In this document: positions 1 through 12,088 of the stretch, piece by piece
Layout: every line of letters starts with the position of its first letter
Position numbering within the stretch: position 1 is the first letter of the stretch
Origin: Lantana camara
Lineage: Eukaryota > Streptophyta > Magnoliopsida > Lamiales > Verbenaceae
Assembly: GCA_037501455.1 (NCBI GenBank)
Contig: CM074858.1
Span: 41,537,001 to 41,601,000 of the forward strand
Reading direction: 5' to 3'
Length of the DNA: 64,000 nucleotides
Made by a program: the position numbers and the translations under genes
Notes under the pieces: model-generated
The model's database searches: none
What the model was told of the DNA's origin: nothing
Seen by the model: the letters and a program-made list of their open reading frames with translations, nothing else

Positions 1-248
1 CCCGTTTTCTGAATATCCTCGGCTCGGATCCGTAATTGGTAATATCCTTGTCGTAGATCAAGTTTTGAATATACTTTGGATCCTTGGAGTATATCAAATA
101 ACTCCTGAATGTGTGGAAGAGGATATTTATTCTTTATAGTCATCCAATTAAGCTCCCGCTAGTCAATACATATCCGTAGAGTCTCGTCTTTCTTTTTCAC
201 AAACAACACCGGCGTACCCCACGGCGACGAGCTCGGTCTAATATACCC
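1..248 (-). pseudogene. pol: Element B: RT fragment, left part
   Basis: The minus strand encodes part of a Ty3/gypsy RT: the [12 protein letters not shown] region, a CID.REL-like block and the GYYQL block at the window edge. It aligns by eye with the RT of element A at about 6310-6560. The frame stops where the LTR of element A begins at 249 and resumes at 15887 after a repeated TACCC. This proves that A inserted into B. At least one in-frame stop is visible (CID followed by TAG), so the copy is dead. The rest of pol and the 3' LTR lie to the left of the window. Confidence 0.88.
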
Positions 249-1843
249 TGTAGCACCCGAGCGTAAGGTACCACATCCCCCTCACCGAGACCCGACCCGT
301 ATATGAAATGGAAGTCCATACACGTGCCAAATCCACGGCGAACGGGGACACAACACACACGCTATGCTAGGCGGGACTAACCCTTAAACCATTCAAACTC
401 AAGACAACATAAAATCAGAGTTAAAATAAAACGCGAAAGCAAGAACGACATATAATATATACAATGAGCTACCAATCTCCAAAATAGATATACAAAACTA
501 TACAGGTATTAAATGGCCACACGGCCTACAAGATCATAACGCTCCATACTATAATCATACAGAAAATAGCACTAAGAGTATGAGATGCTGAAAAGAAGTG
601 CTAAACATAAATGCAAGACCTAGACGACTTGTATTCCCGCCTAGCACTCCTATACCTGCACAAAACAACTGAAAACAAATCGGGTTCAGTCTATACAAGA
701 CTGGTGGGTATAAAACGGGGCATAAGATATAATATTGCAGAAATTAAGCACATACATGCAAGCCCTAATCCCGTGTGAAGTTTGATAAGCATTTCCCAAG
801 TGGTTAAAACAAAAGAAAACATCAACGGGATTACGACGTTCACATTCATTCATAATTATTCATAAGGGTTTATGGCCAGGCGAGTGGGCGTGCACAATCT
901 CCAACCTACACCTCATGTAATCATAATCAATTATTCATTCATTATCATACATATCTTTTGTGCTCATACATATCATGATCATAATCATTCATATACACCT
1001 TCTTCCTCCGGGTGGTGGACAGGTTTGCAAGGCCCGACCACCAAATCATATCAATGTGGCTATGAGCTTCATGAGTTCTCAAAGCCCGATTAGCGTTTCC
1101 TCGTCAAAACTCCTTGACGAGGTCCGTTTCGTCGTAGTTTGGTTGGGACTAGTACATGGGATCCCCGTCAGCCCTTGCTTCCTCGGTTAGCCACATGTAC
1201 TAAGTCCCGGGGCCCATACAATCATAATCATGTCTCGCCAAAACATAAGGTAGGGTTTCATAATTAAAAAGGGTCATACGTTTGAAATCATTTACACAAA
1301 ACGACTCGATTTATATAATATACTAATTTTGGCTTAAATCTTGCACATAAGGGATATATAGGGTTATTTTAACTGTTAGAAGAAAACCCACCTTTTCAAA
1401 GCAAAAGAAAGACACAAGCGTCTCAATGCTCGCCCTCGTCTCCGACCAAACCCGAATCTGTGCAAAAGAAAAGGTAAGAGACTCAATGACCACATATGAC
1501 GCTCGACAATGAAGTGAATGTGACATGAATGCATAAAAGGTCATATTATATCATGAAAATGTTCATGTGCACTATTAAAGAATTTAAAACACATAATCCA
1601 ACCATTCGTTCATACCTTTCATTCAAATTCATAAATTCATATTTCATATTAATTAATCTAAGAATAAATAAAACGTTCAATCAATAATCGGTAAATTAAA
1701 TACGCGAAATAGTGATCAATTACTTTCAAAAATTGAATTAAATCAAATAATATTTAAAATATATAATAAATATATAATAAACAGATATATATATATATAT
1801 AATAAATATATATGCACGTAGAATATCATGCATGCATAATTAT

Positions 1844-1846
<3 letters not shown>

Positions 1847-1901
<55 letters not shown>
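1847..1901. repeat. (AT)n microsatellite in LTR A
   Basis: About 55 bases of alternating A and T. A shorter, interrupted version is at the same place in the 5' LTR (about 13905-13970). Slippage has changed the length since insertion. It generates spurious open frames on both strands. Confidence 0.9.
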
Positions 1902-1904
<3 letters not shown>

Positions 1905-2101
1905 TACCATGCATGCACACACACAAATATATATATACAATATATATACATGCATGCAATTAACACTACAAAGCCATGCACACACAATCACACAGCCATG
2001 CATGCACAACAACACACACATCACATATATATATATACAACAACATATACATACATGCAACCCAGGAAAAAAAAAACGCAGGCAAGAGTTGGAAAGAACA
2101 A

Positions 2102-2225
2102 GGTGACACCCCCGTGTCACCACCCAAGCACAAACCGAGACACCCCCGTGTCCCAGTACAGAAATTCCAGCCCAACTCGCACCCCCGTTACACGCTGGAA
2201 AGAAGAAAAATGACACACCCGTGTC
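2102..2225. repeat. Inverted-repeat cluster in 3' LTR of A
   Basis: Short inverted repeats with C-rich centres. GGTGACAC (2102-2109), CCCC, GTGTCACC (2114-2121) is perfect over 8 bp. GACAC (2139-2143), CCCC, GTGTC (2148-2152) follows. A decayed unit lies near 2180-2195, and GACAC (2212-2216), ACCC, GTGTC (2221-2225) ends the cluster. Other LTR families here carry a similar cluster with unrelated arms. Function unknown. Confidence 0.85.
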
Positions 2226-3804
2226 TCGCCTGCAACAGCTCCTGTTTTGACAGCAAAATGGCGCAGAAAAAGGGCAGCAATTCCAGCATGAAATGCAAGC
2301 AAAATATGCAACAATATAAGGCATGAATTACAGCAAGAATTCAGCCACAACACATACCACAAAGCCATGAAATTAATAGCAAAAAGCAAGGAGGAAACAC
2401 AGCAGTTTTCGACAGCAAAAATCAGTTCAAAAAACAGAGCAAAGGTCCCGAAAAACAGGGCATGAAGGATTCTCTTCATCTCCACATATCCATATCAGTT
2501 TAGGCCATCAAATACTCAGTCAAGCAACACAAATTCAACATATAATTCAGTCCCAAAAGAGCTCAACCGTGTACAGCAATCATACGTGCCATTACATGAA
2601 AGTTCTCTCAAAGTACCATAAATGATATCTCATTAATACTTCAACCACCATGAAATCAATGATCATAAATGATATGAGGATGTCAAAATAATCATTCTCA
2701 ATCTTGGAATCAATCAAAACCATCAAGAATTGAATAAGATCATCAAATTGGCTCAAAACGTACCCTTCCGAAAATAGCCCATAACCTCATGAAACCATGC
2801 CCAAATATGGGAATGAAAGGATGAAAATGATCAGGAATGAACATATATTACATCCCTAAGCTTACCTTGTTGATTGGATGAGATTTGACCTCCAAAATCT
2901 CAAAGGAATGTAGGGTTACTGGACTGACTGTAATTCCAGAGCCTTTGGCTGATATTTGGGGATTGTGTGAGGATTGGTTTTGGTTAGGGCATGATATATC
3001 AAGTTAGGTGGTTGAGTTAGGGATCAATAGAATCAAACAATGGTTAATTTGGTTAAAGTTTGGATAAGATATGGTTATTTTAGTGCAGCAAGGTTAGTTT
3101 GGTCGCCGTTTCTTTTTTCAGTTGGATTTCGGAGGTTCAAATGACATTGGAAAAATATAGGCTAAGTTTACTAAACTCGAATTTTCGTTACAAGTTCAGC
3201 GGAGTTGACGGAACTCAAATCCGAGTTCCCGAGCTCAAGATATTAAATACGGAACCAAGGGTACGCTAAGTGCTCGTTAGCCCCCGATTTGGTTCCACGA
3301 TTCAAATTAAATTCGTTAACATATCAAATAAATTCAAAAACATAAACCGAGCATATAGGCATGTTCATAACACATGTATTTACGACATACTACAATTTCA
3401 CGGCATTTCGATATCATTTCATATAAGAACGAAGCACAAAATAAACAACCAAACTCATATTCATGCAATTCATGCACATATTCATTAAAATTCATGCATT
3501 ATAAAATTAAACCAAATAAATTAATTCTAATATTAAATAAAATTAAAGTCAACATAATTAATTAATTAAAGCATGGTTAATTAGCATTAATCAATACATT
3601 AATAATAAAAGTAATAAACATATATATATATATACTTAAAATACGAAATATTTTAAAATAATAATAAATTAAAATAAAATATAATAAAATAAAATAATAA
3701 CAATTTATAATAAAATTAAATATAAAACACGTATAACAATTAATTCGTACAAATTGGTAAACACATACGTCGTACCTTTACGTCCGAAAAGTCGGGGCGT
3801 TACA

Positions 3805-3820
3805 ATCTTTCCCCCTTAAA
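3805..3820 (-). other. Polypurine tract of element A
   Basis: Minus strand TTTAAGGGGGAAAGAT directly abuts the first base of the 3' LTR. This is the expected position and composition of the primer for plus-strand DNA synthesis. Confidence 0.93.
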
Positions 3821-3837
3821 AGAATCCGTCCTCAGAT

Positions 3838-6800
3838 TCACTGCTCACTCGGAAATAAATCGGGATGAAATCTTTTCATCTTTTCCTCCGTCTCCCACGT
3901 AGCCTCTTCGGTTTTATCACTTCTCCAAAGAACCTTGACTAGTGGAATACGCCGATTTCAAAGTTCCTGAAATTTTCGATCCAATATCTTAATCGGCTTT
4001 TGAACGAAGGTGAGATCCGGTTCTAATTCCACTTCTTCAACCGGTAGAACCTCGGACTCGTCTCGATAATATTTTCGGAGTTGTGAAACATGAAACACGT
4101 TATGAATTCCAGTCAAACTCGGAGGCAAGTCCAATCGATAGGCCGTATCCCCAACCTTCTCTAGAATCTCATACGGTCCCATATACCGAGGGTTTAATTT
4201 TCCTCCTCGTCCAATCCTTGAGAACCCTTTTCGTGGAGATGCCTTTAAGAAAACCCTATCTCCAATCTCAAACTCCAAATTCTTTCTCTGAAGATCTGCA
4301 TAACTCTTTTTGTCGATCCTGAGCGGCCTTCATCCGTTGTCTAATTATCTGGACCTTGTCAATAGCCTCTTGTACAGCCTTACAGGGTTTTTCCTTCTTC
4401 TCCCCTCTTTTAACACCTTCCTGCTTGGTCCAATTCCATTCCTCCAAGTCAAAGAACAACGGTGATCGACATTTTCATCCATAAAGAGCTTCATAAGGGG
4501 CCATTTCAATCGAGGCTTGATAGCTATTGTTGTAAGCGAACTCGATTAACGGCAACTGTTCATTCCACGAGCTTTGAAAGTCCAATGCACATGCTCTCAA
4601 CATGTCCTCCAGATACTTAATCAACCTTTCTGATTGTCCATCGGTCTGAGGATGGAAAGCCGTGCTGAATTGAAGCCTTGTTCCCAAACATTTCTGTAAT
4701 TCTTGCCATAACCTTGAAGTAAATCTGGGATCCCGATCCGAGACAATACTAACAGGTACACCATGAAGCCTAATGATCTCATCATTATACCTCTTAGCCA
4801 ATTTACTCACTTTATTGGACATTTTGATAGCAAGGAAATGAGCTGATTTTGTCAACCTGTCCACAATAACCCAAATTCCATCAAAACCGCCTCTCACTTT
4901 TGGTAATCCCGAAGCAAAATCCATGGCTATTTGTTCCCATTTCCACTCCGGGATAGGCAATGGTTGAAGTAGCCCCGATGGCTTTTGATGTTCTGCCTTT
5001 ACAACTTGACATGGCATACAATGTTTCACGAAGTCGATCACATCCCGTTTCAAACCACTCCACCAATAAAATTGTTTTAGATCCTTATACATTTTGTTCC
5101 CTCCGGGATGTATCGAATACCCTGACCGATGGGCTTCCTCAAGAATAATCCTCTTTAACTCTTCCGGCACAACTATTCGGTTCTTGAATCTTAGAAGTCC
5201 CGTATCATCAAACCCAAACGGACATTCTGAATCAGCTCGAGCTTTCTCAGCTAATTTTTTAACCTCGGGATCAATCCTCTGAGCATCAAATAATCTCTGT
5301 CTGAGATCCGATTGAACCGTGATATTCCCAATGCTAGCCCTCAGTTTGAATAACTCATTCTCATCTCCAATTTCCACCTTCATGTTGGACACACTAGCTT
5401 TCCTACTAAGCGCATCCGCGACCAAGTTGGCTTTACCGGGATGGTATCGGATTGTATACTCATAATCCACCAAAAGTTCCATCCAACGTCGTTGTCTCTT
5501 GTTCAATTCCTTTTGTGAGAATAAGTATTGGAGACTCTTGTGATCGGAAAAGACCTCGAATGATATTCCATAAAGATAGTATCTCCACTTACCCAAAGCA
5601 AAGATCACAGCCACTAATTCCAAATCGTGAGTGGGGTAGTTCTGTTCATGCTCTTTCAATTTCCTTGAGGCATATGCGATTACCCTTCCATTCTGCATCA
5701 ACACATATCCCAAACCTTCATTTGAGGCATCCGTATAAACTGTATATCCTTCTGTACCTTTGGGAAGCGTTAATATAGGAGCGGTAGTCAACTTTTCTTT
5801 TAAAAGTTGAAAGCTAGCCTCACATGCCTCGTCCCACTCAAACTTAACCGCCTTCTTAGTCAATCGGGTTAAAGGAGCCGCAATCTTTGAGAAATCCTGA
5901 ACGAATCTCCGATAGTAGCCTGCTAAACCCAAGAAACTCCTCTCTTCTAAAGCATTTTTCGGGCTTTGCCATTGAATAACCGTCTCAATCTTAGAAGGAT
6001 CTACTTCCAAACCTTTCCTTGAAATAATATGGCCCAAAAATGCTACCCGATCAATCCAGAACTCGCATTTGCTAAACTTAGCATACAACCGATGTTCTCT
6101 TAAGGTGTCCAACACAATTCTGAGGTGCCTGGCATGATCCTCCGGAGTTCTCGAATAAACCAAGATGTCATCGATGAATATTACCACAAACTTGTCCAAA
6201 TATGGCCGAAAAATTCGATGCATCATATCCATAAAAGCAGCCGGAGCATTAGTCAGTCCAAAAGGCATCACTACGAACTCGTAGTGTCCATACCGGGTGT
6301 TAAATCCCGTCTTCGGAATGTCCTCTTCCCGGATCTTCAATTGATAATATCCTTGTCTCAAGTCCAATTTTGAGTATACTCCCGAACCTTGTAACATGTC
6401 GAATAAATCCTCAATATGGGGCAAAGGATACTTGTTCTTTATAGTCATCCGATTAAGCTCCCGGTAATCTATACACATTCTTAAGGTTCCATCCTTTTTC
6501 TTAACGAAGAGAACCGGAGCACCCCAAGGTGACGAACTTGGCCGTATATATCCAACTTTGAGCAATTCCTCTAATTGAATCTTTAATTCCTTCAATTCGG
6601 CCGGTGCCATCCGATACGGAGTCTTAGAATACGGTGTGGATCCCGGATATAAGTTGATAACAAATTCGATCTCACGATCTGGTGGTAAAGAACTCAAATT
6701 CTCCAGGAACACATCGGAAAAATCCTTAACAACCGCGGTATCCTCCAACTTGACTTGATCTTTCGGCCTATTAAGAAGATAAACAATAAATCTCGTTGCT

Positions 6801-7036
6801 CCTTCTCTCATCAACTTGTGAGCTTCCATATAAGACAAGAGAGGTACCGATCTTGAGCCACTACCAATCACCAATTCATTACCCAAAATCACCTTCTTCG
6901 CAAAATAATCAACATTGGCCCGATGCCTGGACAACCAGTCCATACCCAAGATAACTCCATACCTCTTCATAGGCATAACACTTATATCAGCCGGATATTC
7001 TTTCCCTTCAATCAGAACTGAACACTCCCGAACTAA
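3838..7036 (-). pseudogene. pol: Element A pol: RT, RNase H, integrase, chromodomain-like tail
   Basis: The main open stretch is 833 residues (6976 down to 4475). RT covers about residues 145-300, with catalytic D205 and the FIDD box at 267-270. RNase H covers about 410-525, with D416, E453, D478 and D521. The integrase zinc site is H616, H623, C653, C656, and the core triad D686, D747, E783 has D35E-type spacing. Known family roles: copying the RNA, degrading it and joining the DNA to the genome. Breaks: a stop after residue 833 (4475-4477) where a basic residue is usual; a one-base frameshift near an A run at about 4300; and a TGA at 3958-3960 inside the C-terminal chromodomain-like segment (3838-4000). 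The frame then runs to a natural stop just before the polypurine tract. An in-frame TAG at 7037-7039 separates it from protease. Active sites look intact, so decay is recent. Confidence 0.95.
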
Positions 7037-8100
7037 CTAATCTGTCTGAAGACTCCCACCAAGTGGCGAACTCACCAAATAACAAGAAGAGAGACAAATA
7101 ACAGGCAAGCACAGAGTGGCAACTAAATCACAAGAAATAAAGGAATGTGTGGCACCCAGATAAAAGAGTGCATGAATGTTCATGTTATGTATGCATAGGG
7201 TACCTTCTACCACAGCTGTAGGATCAATCTCTGCATCTTGCTCCTCAGCCTCGAGGGCGTAAGCACGAGCCGGGATCACGGGCCTTTGACCTCGTCTTTC
7301 AAATCCGGGGTCCTTGTCGGGACAAGTATCCACCATATGGTCACCCTTTCCGCATATGAGACACAAATTTAACCTCCTTCGATAATTATAAAAATTGCGA
7401 GTTGGTCCTCCACAATGTGTACAAGGAGCTTGAGCCAATCTCACCTCACTCGGACCTTGTCGATCTCTCGTTGGTGCAGGCAAAGCTTTTAGAACCGGTG
7501 GAGTTGGTCTTCCCATTCTTGGCTTCTTAAACGGACCCTTAGGATGGGGAGTAGCTTGAATCATCGGCCTCTTTCCCGAATTTGATCCGGAACCTCTTCC
7601 CATTGGAGCTCTAAAAATCGGATCCTTCTTCTTGAACTCTTCCTCTTGAACCAAAGCCCTTTGCACGGTGTCGGAAAATGACTCGAAGTTGTGACCCGCC
7701 TGGCCATGTCTCAAATCTTGTCTTAATCCCGTAATGAATTTCCTCGACTTTCTCTTCTCATCCCGAGTGACATGAGGAGCATATTTCCTAAGCTTGTTAA
7801 ACACTGCGAGATATTGAGTCACCGTACGCGCACCTTGCTTTAAATCCATAAACTCTTGTTCCTTCCTTTCTCTCACTACCTCCGGTAAAAAGCATTCTCT
7901 AAATTCTCTCTTGAAGACCTCCCAAGTCACTTCCTCTCCATCCAATTCGAGTTTCTCTCTCATTCTTTCCCACCACTCATACGCATCGCCATCTAATTGG
8001 AATATGGCGAATTGAGCCCTCTCTTGCGTAGTGAACTGTCGGACTCCAAATATCCTCTCCAATCGAATCAACCAACCCTCCGAGACCGCATCATCGATAG
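7037..8100 (-). pseudogene. gag: Element A gag (C-terminal part) and protease
   Basis: The frame reads without a stop from the right edge of the broken gag (8100) to the TAG at 7037-7039. First comes a gag capsid domain (about 7640-8090: aromatic and basic helices including a DAYEWW stretch), then a basic linker, then two zinc knuckles at about 7300-7440. The second is an intact CX2CX4HX4C (CLICGKGDHMVDTC). The first keeps CX2C but has lost its histidine and last cysteine. Protease follows (about 7040-7210). Its active-site motif, normally DSG or DTG, reads YLG before ATHSF, so the catalytic aspartate is missing. Element B keeps the Asp (DPGATHSF). Gag and pol share one frame, as expected for a single polyprotein. 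Confidence 0.92.
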
Positions 8101-9653
8101 TGTAACGCCCCGGTATTTCATTTGTACTAATATGTCGTATGTGTTTATAAATTGCGCAAATTAAATTATTTAATTATGTGATTAATTGTCTATAAGTGTT
8201 TTAAATATTTAATTTTAATATAAATTGTTATTATTTTATTTTATAATTTTATTTCGTTAATTAATTTATTTAAATTGATAATTGAGAATTAATGTTAATT
8301 AATCATGTTTTAATTAAGCTAATTAAGTAATTTATATTAAAATCGTTGACTTTCATTTAAATTAAAATAGCATTTAAAATTGTTTATTTAATTTGAATGT
8401 TATGAAATTGTTACGTTTGCGCATGAGTGTTTTAATCGTGCGTCGTTCTTATATGATTTGATATCGAAAATTCATGAAAATTTAGTATGTTGTAGATTTA
8501 TGTGTTATGAACATGTTTATATGCTCGTTTTATGTTTTCGACTTCGTTTGACGTGGTAAGGAATTTATTTTGTATTGTGGAACCAAATCGGGGGCTAACG
8601 AGCAATTAGCGCACCCTTGGTTCCGTATTTGATATCTTGAGCTAGGAAACTCGGATTCGAGTTTCGCCAACTTCGCTGAACTCGTAACGAAAATTCGAGT
8701 TTAATGAACTTAGCGTCATATTTTTCTAAGACCATTTGAACCTCCGAAATTCAACCGAAAAGGGCTACGTTCGTCAAAACTACCACATTTTACTAAAATG
8801 ACCATAACTCACTCAAACCTTGACCAAATTAACCATGGTTAGAGGCATTGGAACCCTAACTCAACCCTTTAACTGACCCTTATCTCCTTGAACCGAACCA
8901 ACCCTCACACATAAGGAAAAATCAGCCAAAGTTCTCCTGTTCCAGAAAATCTCATAGCTCTTGCCCCCCTTGGAGATTCAAGCTCAAATCTCTTCCATCT
9001 TTCATCCAATCAACAAGGTGAGCTTAGAGTTGTATTATACATTCAATATGTGTCATTTTAAGCTTTGAATCCCTAATTTGGAGCATGCTTTTAAGGGTTT
9101 ATGGTGGGATAGACGTATGGTAGGTTATAGGTACATATGTTGATATCTCTTTCATTTCTTGATGGATTTGGTTGATTCAAAGCATGAGAATGGTTGTCTT
9201 AACTCCCTCTTTTCATTTCTGAACATTGATTATGGGGTAGATGAGGATTTCATGAGATGCTGTTATTGAACCTTGTATGAAATACATGAAAATGGAACAG
9301 AATCTTCCTCCCTCACGTTGATTTGCTGCTGCTGCGTTTGGAACTGATTTCTTGCTGTCATTTGTTGCCTTATTTTCACCTTTTTGTTGTTGGATTGATG
9401 GTTGGAGTGTGCGTGAGAAGCTGCTCTGTTTTATGACGTTCTACCCCTGTTTTTGCTATGAATTATGACTGTCATCTGCTGCTCTTCTTTCCTTGCTTAA
9501 CTGCTGTACTTTATTGGTCATTTGTGGGGGATTTTGTTGCCTTTTCACTACTGAAACTACTGCCTCGTTTGCTTGCTACCTGCTGCTGGAATGTTTGTTT
9601 TTAAAACAGGGACGTGATCTTTGTTCCGCTGCTGCATAGCGTCTGGAATATAG

Positions 9654-9700
9654 CTCCCCGGCCGGGGAGATTTTACGCTTGGAAAATACCCGGCCGGGTA
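9654..9700. repeat. Two perfect GC palindromes in LTR S
   Basis: CTCCCCGGCCGGGGAG (9654-9669) and TACCCGGCCGGGTA (9687-9700) share the centre CCCGGCCGGG but have different arms that remain complementary. Spacer 17 bp. Confidence 0.92.
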
Positions 9701-10146
9701 GCTTGGTTACAGAACTGCTGTTTGTTGCTGTGCAATCCTTCCTCTTTCTTTGCCTGATTATCGTGTGTGTTTGTATGCATATACTGGTGTAAGTGCAGGT
9801 GTGTTGTTTGTGTGATTGCATGCATGTTAAGTGTGTGGGTGTACGTGTATATATGTATATATATATAGAGAGAGAGAGAGAGAGATATATAGGTATGTTG
9901 TGGATTAAATAATGCATGGTTTATATTTATTTCTAATTTCTAATGTTTGCATGCATGCTGTTATGAGTGCAGGTATATTTACGTATATATATATATTAGA
10001 GAATGCATGCATGTTTAATGATGAAAGTTGCATTCATGAAATATTTAAATTGATTTGTTCATGCATGCATGCTATATAAAGTATAATTAAATATATTGAA
10101 TTGTTAATTTGCATGCATGGGTTTATGCTTATTGCATGTTATGTAC

Positions 10147-10147
<1 letters not shown>

Positions 10148-10186
<39 letters not shown>
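10148..10186. repeat. (AT)n microsatellite in LTR S
   Basis: About 39 bases of alternating A and T, in the same relative place as the AT runs of LTRs A, D and G. A short (GA)n run lies upstream at about 9866-9886, and GAAA repeats at 11136-11153. Confidence 0.88.
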
Positions 10187-10189
<3 letters not shown>

Positions 10190-11824
10190 TATTATATATA
10201 TTAAATATTGTTTGATTTAATTGAATTATGGAAATTAAATTGTTATTTATTTCATATTCTTATTTAATTTTCGATCTTAAATTGAATGTACTTAAATGCT
10301 TATTCTCTAAGTGTTAACGTGTCATTGTACGTGATATGATCGTTACTTGAATTCTTGAATTGAATTGTTATAAAATGTGAAATTCATAAATTGATTTGCT
10401 ATGGAATGTGAATCTATGAACTTAGTGATTATGTACATCTTCTTGATAGAATGAATGGCGTTTATATGATTTAAGTGCATTAATAGTGCACATGAACATG
10501 TTCATTCCATAATATCCTCTTTTAGGCATTCATATCATGTTTATTGCATGTCGTGCGTCATATTTGGTTCATTTAGAGTCTTGAGTCTAACGAATATATT
10601 GTTATCTTTGTACAGTTTCTCCAGGGCGGAGATGTCGGGTTCTTAGGCTTCTTCGAATCTTCTTTTCTTCTTGGTATTGTTTGGTAAGAGGCGTACAGGT
10701 GGGTTTCTCTACTATCTAGTTAAACAACCCTATATACTTCCAATGTGCAAAGATTTCGGCCAAAAATATATATATGTATATAGAGTCGTTTTGATGAGTA
10801 AATGTTTTAACGTAAAGCCCTTTTTTCATGAACCTACCAAATGTTTTGGCGAGAATGAATGAATGTTATACACTGAATGGGGCCCAGGGGCTTGGTGTGA
10901 GTGGGGACCCGAGGAGGCAAGGGCTGACGGTAAACCCTAACACTAGTCCCACCAATAAACGGCGTAACCGGACCTCGTTAGGAGTTAGCGAGGAATGGAC
11001 GCTGAGTGCCATCTGGGGAGTCATGTTCCCCTTTTGGTCAATGAATGGATGGTTCGGGCCGATCACCCGGCCATCACCCGGAGGAAGAAGGTGTAAATGT
11101 TCATGAATGTGCACAAAAGAATGTTATACATGAATGAAAGAAAGAAAGAAAGAATGTTTTAATGAACTACACGAGGTGTTGGTTGGAGATAATGCACGCC
11201 CACTCGCCGGGCCACAAACGACCTAATGAAAATGAACGTTATAATCCCTTTTGATAACTTATTTATTTTACCCACTTGGGAAATGCTCTAAAACCTCGTT
11301 TGGGATTATAACTTGCATGTGAATGTTTAAATATTGTTGTATATATTACCTATACCTCATTTTATACCCACCAGTCTCGTATAGACTGAACCCGGTTTGT
11401 TTTCAGCTTCTTTGCAGGTTTGGAGTGCTAAGCGGGAGGTCGAGTCTGTCAAGTCGATAGGTTAAGTTTAGGTCACTTCATTTGCACTTGTATTTTGATT
11501 AAATGTTCAAGAATGGACAAATGTTATGACTATGATATTAATCATGCTATTATGTTTATCTATGAATTTTCGGGAATAGGTCTTTCTGTTAGTTGAACCT
11601 TTTATGTGGCTTGAATTGATACTGATTAGTATACTATGCTTCCGCATTTGTCTTTATCTTTGTTCTTTTGACTTGGTTGTGAAGATTTAGTTTCCCGCCT
11701 AGCCTTACGAGTGAGTGAGTCCCCGTTCGCTGTAGGCTGGATTCACGTATGGATTTTCCCGTTTCATGGGTGGATCGGGCTCATAGTGCGGGGGATGTGG
11801 CGCCTTTCCGGTCGGGGTGCTACA

Positions 11825-12088
11825 CATAGAACCGAAAAATCGAGGGGGATTATAGCTCAAAAACACCCCATGAGAATCTCTATTATTATGGTTTGGTGGG
11901 GGAGCTTGTTGTTCTGCTTGTTGTGGTGGGGAAGCCTGAGCCCTCCAATGCTCAACATAATTAAAAACTGCTTCCATAAAATTTCCCATGTCCAATGGTG
12001 GTGCTTGTGGTTGTGGTGGAGGCGTAGGGGATCGGTCATGATGACAGCGGTGTCCTGGAGATCTCTCACGGTGTCTACGTGGAGGCAT
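11825..12088 (-). pseudogene. gag: Element A gag, N-terminal part
   Basis: Starts at ATG 12086-12088 (MPPRRHRERSPGH) and is rich in Arg, His and Pro, then Gln and Pro. It reaches a PPRFFG motif just before the solo LTR at 11824. The frame continues at 8100 with a stretch ending EGWLIRLERIF, typical of the start of a retrotransposon capsid domain. I chose this ATG because ATGCCTC or a close form also opens gag in element B, and because CAG followed by G immediately precedes it. An in-frame ATG three codons upstream (12097) is possible. The reading frame would otherwise run on into the LTR, which is an artefact of the insertion. Confidence 0.9.

Larger units (their letters stand above)
249..3804 (-). 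repeat. 3' LTR of element A (3556 bp)
   Basis: Read on the minus strand it starts TGTAACGCCCCGAC and ends GGGTGCTACA. It matches 12287-15881 along its whole length. Contents in plus coordinates: a terminal block conserved among all LTRs here (249-400); hairpin CAGTCT-ATACA-AGACTG at 687-703; a GC-rich core (about 870-1220); the GTGCGTC-like block (about 1490); an AT run (1847-1901); and the GACAC-CCCC-GTGTC inverted-repeat cluster (2102-2225). Open frames inside are AT-repeat or LTR-duplicated frames without recognisable domains. Confidence 0.95.
8101..11824 (+). mobile_element. S: solo LTR inserted in gag of element A (3724 bp)
   Basis: A single plus-oriented LTR starting TGTAACGCCCCGG and ending GGGTGCTACA, with no internal region. 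It interrupts A gag: the frame ends at 11825 and resumes at 8100. Flanks are GATAG (8096-8100) and CATAG (11825-11829), a TSD with one mismatch. Its GC-rich core (about 10870-11100) nearly equals that of the LTRs of element G, so S belongs to the G family. Contents: palindromes at 9654-9669 and 9687-9700, an AT run at 10148-10186, the GTGCGTC block (10553), hairpin TCTCC-AGGGC-GGAGA (10618-10632), and hairpin CAGTCT-CGTAT-AGACTG (11372-11388). Solo LTRs usually arise by recombination between the two LTRs of one copy. Confidence 0.92.

Noticed and set aside
1743..2324. 193-codon open frame and several others over AT runs (also 1812-2213, 13781-14091)
   Set aside because: Encoded by (TA)n and neighbouring repeats, giving Tyr/Ile runs. 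Present on both strands and duplicated only because the LTR is.
2117..2485. 122-codon open frame present twice (also 14183-14551)
   Set aside because: The two copies are the two LTRs of element A. Retention is explained by recent duplication, and no domain is recognisable.
5452..5778. Plus-strand open frames within pol of element A (also 4083-4322, 6125-6373)
   Set aside because: Antisense shadows of the conserved minus-strand pol frame.
3838..8100. Assignment to the Tat/Ogre clade because of the large size
   Set aside because: The primer site is initiator Met rather than the Arg type usual for that clade, a chromodomain-like tail is present, and no extra ORF precedes gag.
10148..10186. AT run as the TATA box of the LTR promoter
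   Set aside because: AT microsatellites of variable length occur at many places in these LTRs; nothing singles this one out without transcript data.
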